The notes beneath the pieces were generated by a model, which worked only from the letters and a program-made list of their open reading frames with translations, searched no databases and was not told the origin of the DNA. This document shows, piece after piece, positions 25,901-38,120 of a stretch of DNA of 64,000 nucleotides. Both the position numbers and the translations under genes were made by a program. Within the stretch, counting starts at the first letter, position 1. Each line of letters opens with the position of its first letter. The stretch spans positions 69,338 to 133,337 of the forward strand of contig JTDE01001585.1 of assembly GCA_014338405.1 (NCBI GenBank), written 5' to 3'. This stretch comes from Paragonimus skrjabini miyazakii (taxonomy: Eukaryota > Platyhelminthes > Trematoda > Plagiorchiida > Troglotrematidae).

Positions 25901-28342
25901 AAATGACAAATCGATTACGCATCACTAATTGTAAGTTTACTGGACACTCATACAAGTTATTCAGTTCCAGTAAAATTTTAACCACTGGGAATAGTCGTAG
26001 TAACAGCATTAAGTTCCAACGGTCCAGTAAACTTCGCACAAGGAAGCAAAAGTAACAGAACAGTGTACAGATGATAGATGTGTTTGTTATCTGTGATAGA
26101 TTTTGGCTACACTTCTTTTGAATGTTTTACAAGAAGCAAAATGATTGTTGACTATCTGCCAACTTGTACGTATAATACAGATCTACAGAAGTACTGACAA
26201 TAGTATTTTCTTCTAAAACTCAATCGACCTGTTTCAGTTACTTGCTATCTTTCGTGAAGTGTTCGTCAGACGACGATTTGAAGTAATCCAAACAAAAAGT
26301 TTTGAACATTCTCGAGACCAATAACATTATTTCTAAATGCGCCAGTTTATGCACCGAGTAACTTTCGTCGTGCCCATCGGGGAAACGAAATGTACTTAAA
26401 CTGGTATTCCGATTATCTAACTCTCACCTGATTTAGTACCATATATCTGGAACATATAAGTCTCGACAGATTTTGGTGACTTTGCCCAATCTATTCTCCT
26501 ATAATGTGTTACTACATAAACATATGGCCGTGTCCAGTACTTTCCATCTAAAATTACTTAATGTCGGGATGATGGATTTTCACGTCATATTCAGTAAGTA
26601 GAGAAAGGTATAAAAAATGACATACGTGACAGATCAAATCGTGGAGTCGTAATTTGACCTGAAAGCTTGTTAGCATTCTTCCCAACAAAGAATATTATTG
26701 TGAACTTTGACAAACATTTGCATTCTTCAGTGAGGTGTGAAACGTTATTAAATTAAACTTAGTGTGAAAAGCCTGTGCGACAATGTTTACACTGCACTCA
26801 AGTATTTTTGTTGACATGACTGCATTCATTACATCAAGCTAACATTTATAATCCATTCTGTCAATGGATTCAAACAGGTCGCAAACTAAGGACTTCCTGA
26901 CATCTGGTCCGACTTCACTTCGTAAGGAATGTGTTTTTTTTTTGATTACCTTGCACTTCTTTCCCTTTCTAAAAATTCACTAATCGATAACAACCTGGTG
27001 TACCCAAAAAAGAAATCTCGGAGGTATATTGCAGTCTCCTAAGGTATCAGTTTACGGTCACACAGTAGAAAATAAAATTAGAAAGTGAGTCTCGTGCTAT
27101 CACTTGGAGCAAATTTTTGCGCGGGTGAATAAAAAAGACACGTTCCATTGTAAGGTGTTGAATTAATAACCGGTTTCTTCGGTAGATAATGAAGGATATA
27201 ACTTAAGTATCACGTTTACAAAACGTAAGGCTCTGATGTGTTTTGAGTTCGTTGTAATTTTATCACTTGCAAAAGGATTTCCCCTGAAGACTGCGTAAGC
27301 CAACTAGTTTAACTCTTGATTTTTCGTTTATATCGATACGGCAGAAAAATTTATTTAAGTACACCTTCTCGTTGAAGTAATGCATTCAGTTTGCTTCGTT
27401 GGAACGTGTTTTACTTACTGAATTTTTGTTTACTTTCTTAGCCGATATTTGTCATCGTGGAGATTTTTGTCAATTTGCCTTCATCTCTTTCTCACATCTA
27501 ATTTAGGATGCTGCAAACGTGAACTTTGTGCGCATGTTCGATTCAGACTTTCGCCAGTTTTTAAATCGGATTAATTTTTTTGTAACTCGCATAGAAGTCG
27601 TTTATTATTTAGATCGTATATTTCTCTTAACCAGCTATTTTGCTATCTTAGTTCGAAGGATTCTAATCCTTTATCGATGGATTTTGTTTATCTCTGAAGT
27701 TACCAGTATTCTGCCTTCTTCCTCTTCTTCTGGAGATCATACATCGTACTAATTCATTTGTGTAAACAATACCTTTAAAAACAAACTCTACTCTGATGTA
27801 CAGCAAACGGATATCATTGATTCAAGTTGATCATCACTATCAAATCATTGTGCGTTTTGTTTTCCCATAAACATTTTTTTAAATCCAGATGCTTTCGAAA
27901 AGAGGTACCAGGCTCTAAAGCTCAGTAGTTTGAACCAGAGCCAGAAGCCGAAGTTTAGTCATGCTTCCATAAAACAACCACGCTGACCACAAAGCTTAAC
28001 AGCTTATTTTTGGCATTCTTTCTATACAAAACATGCTAGGAAGGTATTTTCATGCCCCATGAAAATTATGAAGGGACGAATCAATAAATCCCTTCAGTAT
28101 TTAAAAGAAATCCATATTCAGATATTCATGTTCGGAGAATGAATGATGAGTTCCTATGTAATGGTACATTGACGATTTAGTACACCTGCGCATATGTGCA
28201 TCGTATGTTTTAGTGAGTCACAACTACATAATGAGCACAAGTCGCACCCTTATGTTTTTAAAATGTTCATACATGAAATCGAGTGAAAGGAAATGGGGTG
28301 AAGAAATCCCTGGTTAGTAAATACCACCGAGGCTTGCACTAC
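22901..28342. other. Intronic sequence, nothing recognised
   Basis: No gene or element supported. Open frames of 60-108 codons on both strands overlap each other (for example around 23100-23550) and carry no motif. T-rich stretches occur around 27400-27740. Confidence 0.5.
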
Positions 28343-28518
28343 CTTCGCGGCGGGACTATTCCATTCGTGTAGGAAATCGGTGATGGCTTCGAGGGCTTTC
28401 GGAGATCCGTAGTTCTTCCTTTTCGACTCGATCGTCGCATTCATTCGGTAGGGGTCACAAATGGCAATCACCCAGCCATATTTCTCTTGAGTAATGCGCA
28501 GACGGCCCGACAGCCTAG
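28343..28518 (-). CDS. Candidate exon of an unknown nested gene or relic (58 codons)
   Basis: This short minus-strand segment is visibly richer in G+C than its surroundings and open throughout (RLSGRLRITQEKYGW, CDPYRMNATIESKRK, SPKALEAITDFLHEW). It is bounded by the acceptor-like TTAGTTTTGTTCTCAG ending at 28519 and the donor-like GAAG|GTAGTG at 28342. The frame needs one base from a preceding exon (phase 1 in, phase 0 out). The TRIM exon at 54.4 kb ends in phase 0, and splicing it here would hit a stop within 20 codons, so this is not an extra TRIM exon downstream of that donor. I do not recognise the protein. It could be an exon of a gene nested in the intron, or a captured fragment. No partner exon was found nearby. 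Confidence 0.4.
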
Positions 28519-31500
28519 CTGAGAACAAAACTAACTGATTTCTACTCCAATCCGATCACAAGACTGGGACTTCTGGTGGTTTTCAAATCGTGAAACTCAT
28601 TCAACTTGATAGGAGGTATGTGAATCTCAGATGAGTAGTAACACGTTTTGGTTGACACCAGCTGAACATCACTCAAAAATCATCGTGGCTTTCGCAAGTT
28701 AGTAGACTCATTAAAGTTGAGCATTTCAGAAAGAAACCATTAAACTCTGGTGTTTCTCATTCTATATAGTTAGGTTAACTCTGTTTTACGTCAACTAGAA
28801 CGTTCGTTAGTCCATTTCATATTCATAAACCAACGTATATGATTTCATTTCTGTTCCTTGCTTTGTTTGCTCATGAACAAACTAAAAGTTTTATTGAACT
28901 GTTCACTTGTTATATTTACTAAAGCGTTCACACTCATGACGGTGCCATTTTTATTTAATCTGCGATTAATTTAAAATTTTGTCCGAACACCGAGTCGGTG
29001 AATTCTCGACGTTTGAATAATGTAATAAAATGACTGGACTTGACTTGAATAAACTTGGAAGATTTATGAAAGTAGGGGACAAGTAAACGAGGTGAAGAAA
29101 TAAAAACGAGGGGAGAGTGATCGTACGACAGACAGCTGCGTTGAAAACTGAAACGCGGCAGACAGGCAGTCACCTTTGATGATCTGTTGCAGTCAGCTAT
29201 ATAGTTGATCAGAAAGGTTGTTACGCGGGTAAACCTTCAACTGAGTGCTGACTTCACGATGGTCATAAATTTAAGCAACTGATTTCAGTGTGCACAGCTT
29301 CTCACCACAAGTATTTTCTATTAACATTACAGACTTTCGTTAACTCTTCCTAGTCTGATAACAACCAATAACCAAGCAATCATCCCTGCTTAGTTGTAAC
29401 GGGTCTGATAGTGGATATATATGTGTTTGAAAGTGTCCGTAGGCAAGGATTACATTGCGCGTTATCTTACTAAGCCCTGGTAGAACGATGTTCTCTTGGA
29501 GGTTCGCAATTGTGCGAATTCAACGAGCACGTGTTGTGAGCCTGTACAGTTTATTCTAGGTCAGTTTACATTAAAACATGCTTTATCGGTAGGAATATAT
29601 GCGTCTTGATTACAAGAACCTTGCACGCTTCAGTGAATAGGGTGTGTTGTTTGTATACAAAAGATAACAGAAAGGATAATTTCGCATTTTAATTCACTCC
29701 ACTCACAGAACCGTTTTATATTGATTCAATTGTCATCAGTAAGGTTTCAGTTTCCAGTAATCATGGATTTTCAGTCTGCTTTGAAGAAGTATAACTGAAG
29801 TCCGTTATTTTTACAGTATAGTGACAATTCACAAACTGGAGGTAAATTTCCGTTTACCCTAACACGTATTTAAAGCTTACGATATGATAACATTAATTTT
29901 TTCTACCAGTTAACATCAAGAATGAGAATAATCTTGTGAGTATTTGAGTTTTTACTAAATTTGCAACAAAAGTATTCAAATTGTAGGCAAATGGGCCGTT
30001 GGCAAGTGCAAAAGCCAAATTTTAAAGCGCTAGTTCTTTGACGTTATTTTCAGTCAATACAAAACTGCAGCTGCAATAAAAATGACCAGTTTATCTATTG
30101 GTAACCAGATGTTTAGACACTACGTGTGATTACACACATGTTTAGCGGCAATGCAAGTCAAGGCGTGGACTAATACATGGACCATACTTGTTGAATACAA
30201 ACGTCCACAACTGTAAATAAAACACTAAGTCCAACCCAATAATTTAACTTACTTAGTTCATGTTAACATTCAGTAGTTAACATCCACAAATTACTGTTAT
30301 GCATAACTGTTTTATACTACGTATTATTCCGCGCATTTTTGACAAACACCTAACGGTAGTAGCACTGTACAAGCAATCATGGTTAATTCCGTGTTCTTCT
30401 CGCCACATTTACAGCTCTAGAATTTGAACAACGATGAAACAATCGAGCGATCATCGTCCTATTTGGCTATTGAGATCAGGCTTATTTATATTAAACAACG
30501 GCTCAGAACCCACCTTATAGAACACTCTTCTTAAATACAGGTTCACTGATGCTGAATCGCTTTTCCTGTTGCGGTACGACAGCTGCTGCTGGCATGCTTA
30601 TCCTGTCAACGTTTGCATGCACTTTCGGTACAGTTTTTCCCAATATTCCGAGAACAAAGTTCTCTTCTATCTTTCACAAATAGGACATACATAACTATTA
30701 TCTGTTTCTGTTTGTTTCGTCAATATAGAAGGCTTGCACACATTTGGATGTCCACATAGCGTTGCATATCTTTCTTATAAGATAACCTTCAGTTGAGCTA
30801 AGTTCTAATTCACTTTGAGCAAGTTATCTTGTCATAACCAAATAGTAATTTTTAAATAAATTGACATACATTCATGAGCTACCGACTCGCAATGTAGTGT
30901 GTACACGGATTCAATGAAAACGACTTTCTTGGCTATACGACAAAGATAAAGGGGCATACGAATATTAACTGCAACATAAGCGGTTATTCTGTCATGCACA
31001 GCAGTTAAACTGGTTACGTGCAGACACACTGTGAGCAATCGTAATAATGACACCTCACAGTGGCCATCCGTTTATATTTTATGCTGCTAGTATTAGGGAG
31101 CATTGCGCACCACAGCTTCGGAAGGATAAACTGCTCCAAGGTGATATTCTGCCTGGAAGGAGTCAGTTTTATTTCTGTACCTAGCAAGTACAAAAGTTTA
31201 ATTACACACTAAGTCTACAATTTTCACTGTATTTTGTGGCTAAACGTTGAAGCACACATGTGTCTGAACCCTTAAGTTAGTTTTTAGTATTACATTGACT
31301 TCATTTTTCAGTGTCAGACGAGATGGATTTTATTTGCACTAAAGGTGTGAGATTAGTCTATACACTTACCATGTCATTTTACTTTCGAAGGAATTGTGCA
31401 TTACACTACAATGCGCATCTTCAGCTATCGGAACAAACTATTACGATTACGTTACATTCAGACGTTGCAAAATGTCTCAGAAACGTGGTGACATAATTTC

Positions 31501-34500
31501 ATTACCTTATGAAATAAGCAGCAAATTCTCGAGGCGGTCAGCTGGACAGTCACTTGGTGTGGCGAACCATTCGTGTAGGCCACGTATATTATGCTGTTTT
31601 CGATGGGAAAATTTGCCAAGGTCAGGTTTGGGTCAGGAGCAGTAAGCTGATGAAGTGTTCAATGAGGAAGTGAACTGTGGAGGAGGAAATCAATATGCCT
31701 GACAGATGACCTGATTTATACTAACGGTGATTGAGGGACTTTCTGCAGATTCGAACAGATTGGCAATATAATTTGCGTGCTGAAATCAGAGTAGGTCATT
31801 TATGTCATAACTAAGACCTGTTGTGAAGATTTCTGCAGGTAGCTGCTTCTCCAATCACGTGCACTGACTGTTTCTCTTTTTACATGTGCTATTTTCACTG
31901 ATAATACACACCCATTCGGTCTCATTGTCCCTATAGTTTTTGCTCCATCAGTATCGTATTGTCAGTTTACTAGGTCGTTTAGTTTCGTTTCCGATCACGA
32001 ACCAAGGAAGACGATAGGATGCAATTACTGCTGGTTGGCGTAAAACTGTCACCCTTAGTAGAGTTCTGGCATTCCTTGTACAACTACAGTAACCCAAATC
32101 AGAACTGAAGAAACAATTGGTCAGTAAGTCCACATAAGCACTGAGACATAATTGGAACCAACAGCTAAGTAACAGTACAGTAACTTACTTCAAAAGAACT
32201 TCCGCATCAGTTAACCGATGTCAGTATCCGTCGCTTTGCAGACGAATTTGGTAGCCCATCACGTTGCATATCACATAATCAAAAACCTTACTAATCTGAA
32301 CCAGACATAAGCATAGGTCAACCTGAATGACCATACTACACTGCCTCCTCAAACAAGATATACCGAAGGTCTGAATTACGCCAGCTCTAGAAAATAACGT
32401 TCACTTATTGCGAGCCCTTCTCACTCGAGATAGTACATATAACAACTAGGTCAAAGGAAGGTTTCATCGTGTTTATGGATGAACGCTATCAGTCAGAAGA
32501 GATTATCTAAACCGTCGACAGAATAAGTAAGGCAGTCTTGTGTGTTCTGAGGACGACTAGTGTTGAGATTACAAGCGGCTGTGAAGGTCGAAATATGTTG
32601 TCAGTATTGTTTTAGAAGCCTGCTTGCAAATAGCCTTTAAAATGAGTATGTACTCCTACTTAACTCGTCAAACGCGGAGTCTACCGACGGATAACAGAGA
32701 CAGCGATGAGTTCATGGGTACCTCAAAAACTGTAAATGCTGGACTTTTGTACACCAACTACTTGGACAAGGTTGTAGTAAACTTACTGCGGTTAAACTAT
32801 CGAAGAATAGAGAAGCAAATTTGTTTTCTTTAAGGTGAGCGAAGTCTCGCAGAAATACAACTAAAAAAAGAGAGTTATTCTGGATTGTTCTGATATACGG
32901 AAGTTACAGTGAAAGCATCCTCAAAACAAAGTGGCACAGTTTGGTTAGGAATGCAATAATAGACAGTCATTGATGGAACACGCTTCGTCCATGACCTGAG
33001 TATTGAATGAATTTCTTAAGTGATTGGAAAAAACATTCAACTTCTGATAACTATATATATATTCCAATGTTATTCCAGTGTTATTTACCATGTCATACGT
33101 AAGATTGGGTTTAATGTTCCGCTTGAGATATTATCCCATAAATGTGATCAAAGTTAAAACTGATGTTTTTTCTTCATCGTTAATCGCGTGTTGAATTGCT
33201 AGATTGTAATCCAATTTCACAGTCAATCAAAGCGCTCTTATCCGACAGGATACGGCAATATAAAGTTGTCTTGAGACGGTAGTATTACAATCTAATCCTA
33301 CCTAGACTACCCAACCACTTTCGCTTGTAAGTAATGATCAGGTTGCCCAATCCTCTCGATAGGAGACAGTTATTGTCTGTCAACTCCAATCGATGACCCC
33401 TCGACTAGGACTTCTCTCCAAGAATATAAGTATTGGTAAACGTGCTGAGTGGCTTTGTGGTTTTGTTGCAAAATGCACGATTAATATACAAGGCCGGGCT
33501 ATTCGTGATAAGGGTGTAATGAACTATTTTTCACGTTGAAGCAGTTTTCAAAAACGGAAATGAAATCACTTGTTTTACTGTTTAAAGGAAGCAAAGCCCT
33601 TATAGGGTATTATTGTATTATTATATTATTATCACATTATTATATTATATTATGAACGTCTAGCTATTTCCCATATGTGTTACACGCTATGCTGTTAGTT
33701 ATATTCAATAAATACAATGTTGCGTACCTCATACCTCATTTTGTTCAACGTCGGACTCTATTGTTTGTCTGACCATTTCATACAGTAACCTGCACTTGGA
33801 TCTATATTTAACTCCAGTGTTGTACAGAACGGTTTTTTTACTGCAATATACTGAAGGATGGCTCGTTTTGTGCGAAATCTTACTTTATTTATAAAAATAC
33901 GCCAGTTAACTCAAATGCAGGTGCAGGCTGCTTATACTGCGCCCCTCTTTTTACACTTGTAATGTGGACGTAGGCTACTTAAATTTTTCGTTTGTGTTCA
34001 GGTCATTGTGTTCATTCTCGCTGGTCAACACAGTGTGGCTAGACTGACAAAAACACTACTTATTCAATGAGTTACGAACTTCAACCGATGTAAGTTTGTT
34101 TTTATCGACTAATCTGACAGAAATCGGATATTTTCGAATGTTTGGCAAATTGAGATTCCGACATTGCTTCCCAAAGAGGTGGATGGTAGATCAAGGGGCG
34201 ATATTCAGATGAAACGAAATAGCGGTAAATTTAAAACTGAGTAGCAACTGGTAACGATTGATGTATTAATAATTGGGAGAATAAGCGAAGGTCCTAGAAT
34301 TTCAGCCAAAGTCTGCTGCACCACTTAAGATTTTCCTTGAGAAAAAAACGTCGGACAGTGTTCAAATGCATCTGTTTTTAGGGCTAGGTTAGACAAAATG
34401 GTTGTAAATTGATTGGTTTTTACCTTGAAAAAGAGCAGTAGGGTTACAGTTCTGAAGATTTTACTGATTTTAGGATTGCATTACCGGATCCGATCAGTGG

Positions 34501-34529
34501 TATCGTTCTCCTGGAATGTATTGTGTGAA
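28519..34529. other. Intronic sequence with one AT-rich microsatellite
   Basis: No gene supported. A degenerate (ATT)n microsatellite lies at 33608-33653. Several open frames of 60-83 codons show no motif. Confidence 0.5.
33608..33653. repeat. Degenerate (ATT)n microsatellite
   Basis: About 46 bases made almost entirely of tat/att units (tattattgtattattatatt and continuing), with a few interruptions. Confidence 0.85.
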
Positions 34530-34641
34530 GTTAGATGGTCTTGGCGGTCATAGTTGGTGTTCCTAAAACATTCCAGGGAACACCGAGGTGAAAGACCGCA
34601 AAACGGCTATGATCGGTGTTCTTACGTAAGAATTGTCTAAC
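34530..34641. repeat. Imperfect foldback made of three nested stems
   Basis: Pairs seen from outside in: GTTAGA (34530-34535) with TCTAAC (34636-34641); GCGGTCATAG (34544-34553) with CTATGATCGG (34607-34616, two mismatches); GGTGTTCC (34556-34563) with GGAACACC (34577-34584). It lies directly before the perfect hairpin at the PLE 5' end. It may be part of the same insertion. Confidence 0.5.
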
Positions 34642-34667
34642 TCAATTTTATTGTCAGACTTTTTCAA

Positions 34668-34725
34668 GGTGGCACCGACAGACTGATCTCCTTCAGTCGA
34701 AGGAGATCAGTCTGTCGGTGCCACC
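34668..34725. repeat. Perfect 27-bp hairpin at the 5' end of a PLE copy
   Basis: Left arm 34668-34694, loop AGTC 34695-34698, right arm 34699-34725. All 27 base pairs match. The right arm runs directly into PLE sequence (tcggtgccacctcac, compare tcggtgccatttcac at 1538), so the left arm is an inverted copy of the first 27 bases of the truncated element. Confidence 0.92.
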
Positions 34726-35235
34726 TCACATTGTGTCTAATAATTTACAAGTAACTACAAAGAAAGTTACATAGGCTGAACCGAGAGGTGTTTGATCTCC
34801 AGAGTGAAGAAACATTTGCCTAAGTGGGTACAGAACTCTGTACTACAGAAGAACGACAATGTGTTTGAAACATACAAGCAACCAGCGTCCGAAGTAGCAA
34901 GACACGTCCTAACCACTGGACACGTTATCGACCCAGTTTGTGCCTTCAGAATCCTATTACGTCACTCGAATCCAAGATTCTTGCGGTTTGCTGAAGCTAT
35001 CGTAATCAATCGACTAAATCCGACCTTGTGTGTTCAGAAACAGTTGCTCGTGAACTTGACCCTTCCTTGGACTTAGTGACCTTTCTTAACCCACCGACTG
35101 ACTATCCACCCTCCCCCCTATCTGTACGATATAAAAACCTTTTCACGTTATTGTAAATTTGGTACTGAAGAGTCAATACAAAATGCTTGCATCTACCAGT
35201 TTTCCTTTCCTGACTGTTTTGTTCAGTAAGATCTG
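34699..35235 (+). mobile_element. Penelope-like element, 5'-truncated endonuclease and 3' tail
   Basis: The plus strand encodes the GIY-YIG region (NYKESYIG, stop, then TERCLISRVKKHLPKWV) with three in-frame stops near 34738-34775. The tail is then well preserved: VARHVLTTGHVIDPVCAFRI, LRHSNPRFLRFAEAIVINRL and LCVQKQLLVNLTLPWT, ending at a stop at 35074-35076. The tail is the best kept of this family in the window and served as the guide for reading the broken copies at 1.8 and 6.9 kb. A 3' untranslated tail with a hammerhead-like motif follows, and similarity with the copy at 2.0 kb ends near 35235. Confidence 0.87.
35159..35199 (+). ncRNA. Hammerhead-ribozyme-like motif in PLE tail (copy 3, best fold)
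   Basis: Helix I pairs TTGGTA (35159-35164) with TACCAG (35194-35199), including one G-U. The core is CTGAAGA (35165-35171). Helix II is GT/AC with loop CAAT (35172-35179). AAAA (35180-35183) stands where GAAA is expected, as retained in copies 1 and 2. Helix III is ATGC/GCAT with a TT loop (35183-35192), and C35193 is the predicted cleavage base. All core pieces are in the order of a minimal hammerhead. The G-to-A change in the core probably disables this copy. Hammerhead ribozymes are known in Penelope-like elements. Confidence 0.6.
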
Positions 35236-38020
35236 TCACCTTTTGCTCTCCAGTGCAGTAATCCAGCTAAGGCTAGGCATCCCGACATTCCAATCTCCAC
35301 GCGTTGAGGATGTCACTTTGTTTGGGGATGAAATGATTACAGGTCAAATAACAGCACAAATTCACTACACAGTCGATTTTAACCCAGTTCTCAGCAAGCA
35401 GAAGCCTTGAAGCAAAAAGTTCTCAAGAAACTTGTGGGGTAATATTTGTGGTACAAACTCTGTTTGCTGAACGTCAACTAGTGAATCTTTGCTTAAACTT
35501 CCTTCCTTGAACCAAAAGACGGCTTGTGGAAATTAGCTGACAGGACAGTCTGGAGTAACTCGTTGCATCAGTTCTGCATAGTAGAAAAATGATAGCTCCG
35601 CTGGACATATTCATGTAAGATCAGCGCTTCATCAGCCAGTGGAAATGTGGAATCGTAAGTTGAACTGGCAATATAAGGTTTGCCAGTTGGAATTTCTGGA
35701 AAGCTGTCTAGATCCACTTATTAAAGAGATCATCGAAACCGGCGGAGACGTTTCAATCACAGGATTAATATTAAGAACAATCTAAATCATAAGTCTTAAT
35801 CCCATTGTTATTTTATGTAATCGTGTGCGTTCTATCTGTTTGTTCGGTCGAAATAGAAAATGTAATACCTTTAAAAACCAATTTAGCATAAACCTTGGGA
35901 TGCACGCAGGTTGCTAAGGGTTTAATACTTGAAATCAACTCGCAAACGAACTATGCTTTATCCCATAGCATAAACCAGGTTTCGTTGACATTCACTGAAA
36001 CCATGCTGATTAGCCGATATCGACTAAACTCGCGCATACAAAAACTTTATAACACGGACCTAGTTTTCTTCGAGCTAACTCACAAATCTTGATAGGTTGA
36101 TTAATAAGCCAGTTATTTGCAACTCTACTAGTTACGAAGGGCTTGATTTTACCATGAAGAAGATGCAATGTAAAGTAACGTTAACGCTTGTATTGTCCAC
36201 AAATCATTGGGGTTAGGTGATTTACAGGGCTCTCTGTTCCCAGTGAGGACTACTCAACAAAGTTCTTGGTGCACTCCGAGAATTATAAAGTGGACTGAAG
36301 AAAAATTTCACAACTTTTCCCCTCATACGGTTCAAACGATTGACTGCTCACGACTTTCACGTAACTAAGCATTTTATCACAACTGTCCAGTTTCGAATGA
36401 GCAGGATGAACTCGGTTCATATTAATCAAAAGTTCATACAGTTTTGGATAATGTTCTCTGAAAATTGGCAGAATGCTTCATTGCTGACAATTACTTGTGA
36501 ATAACAACGCTCTCTTTTGCTTCATAACATTACATAAAAATGTTGAGTCTTTGCATCGATAGTGTTGATAAACATACACAGACGGAGGAATAATGATTAG
36601 CCAAAGCATTATTAGAGCAGAATTTCAGAGATTTACCAAGCTCTTATTTTGTTAATGGAAACTTTTTGAAACTGATTGAACAACAATTAATCAGGATGAA
36701 CTGATTATCTCAGCTCCATTTTCAACCATCCGTCAGTGCGTAATTAGTCACTGAGCAAACCTGTGTCCGTTAATGTTGACAGTGAAGGTGTTGATAGAAT
36801 GTTCGAACTGACGAACACTCTGAGAGTAATCAGTGATTTGATGAATGAGCATCCCATTACTGTCAGATGTATGACGGTGAGCTGTTACGTGCGTTGCGTA
36901 ACAATTTCTAAATCGTTGTTCGAGCAAAAAAGCAGAACAAATAGCTCCGAAATAGAATTTCGTAGGAAATAGATTTATGTTTATATTTACTTTCAGTTGG
37001 CGCGCGGTGAAAGTATTAAAGTTTCGTCACAGTTAACTCAACAGTAACCCACCTTTACTTACTCCATTGTTAACAGGTTTTATAGTGAAACTAACAATAA
37101 GCGATTAGTAAACACCGACAAGCGTGAATAGTACCCGGGGGCCAATGATGCACAGGTAGGTTCGTTTGCTAAAATGCGACCATCCAAAGATATTGCAGCA
37201 CTGCTGTGCATAATCAGTTATCAGATAAGGAGGCTCTTATACATGGAAACAAAACTTTGATTCGTCACAAGTGTTTGGGGAACATGTTGAATATACAGTA
37301 AACGACTGGCTAGCATGAACAGTACATCGCCGCCAATGCGTTCATCATACGTGAACGACAAGCGGAACGTCAAAATATAGCACAAACTGATTTACCGAAA
37401 CAACTTCGTTGGCAAATGCTTCACGATGGATATACTCAAACCGACATGCCATTGTAATTAATTCGGTGTTAGCGTTTCACATATACTCAACCGAAAAATT
37501 TTGTTCTGAGAAAAAAATTATTTACTGTAAGTGTGGTCCCACGAATAGCGTAATTATTGAAAGTGGTGTACGTTTCAAACTCCCGACGGTCTGGACAAGC
37601 CCAATACAACTTAGATTGCCAATTCGTAGAGATTCGAAATGACATTCATACAATGCTATATAAGAGGAGTTTTCGGTGAGTGTCGGCTTGAGATGTTTGA
37701 AACCCAGTGGTCGTTACGTCAAAATGAAACAGGTAGATGCCATGGAAGTTTGCTCCTTTAAGGTCCCCATGTAATTCGGAAGTTTCTTCCAAAGAGGGTA
37801 TATTAAGTGCATATCTAATCTGTCTCCAAGCCACCTGGACAATTGATTATGTACAACATCAGGCGGATTGAAACGATAACGTTATTTTTTAGGGTCAGTA
37901 CACATATGGTTTTCCAATTCCCAAGGACTTTAGTCTGCTGATTTGTCTTTTCGATACTATCATTTATTGACGTAGCTCACAATAATTTCATGATCCTCTT
38001 CTTAGTTTTTATGATTTCAC
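35236..38020. other. Intronic sequence, nothing recognised
   Basis: No gene or element supported. A CpG-rich ten-mer CGCGCGGTGA at 37001-37010 also occurs at 56031-56040; I have no explanation beyond chance. Confidence 0.45.
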
Positions 38021-38120
38021 NNNNNNNNNNNNNNNNNNNNNNNNNNNNNNNNNNNNNNNNNNNNNNNNNNNNNNNNNNNNNNNNNNNNNNNNNNNNNNNN
38101 NNNNNNNNNNNNNNNNNNNN
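38021..38120. other. Assembly gap (100 N)
   Basis: Exactly 100 N; size unknown. Confidence 0.99.

Noticed and set aside
28988..29000. CACCGAGTCGGTG resembles the terminal hairpin of a Cas9 tracrRNA
   Set aside because: Only a 13-base palindrome in AT-rich eukaryotic intron, with no repeat array, anti-repeat, terminator or cas gene nearby; coincidence.
30050..30075. AGTCAATAC followed by AAAA and CTGCAG, resembling the PLE hammerhead tail
   Set aside because: The CUGANGA strand is absent upstream and there is no adjacent PLE coding remnant.
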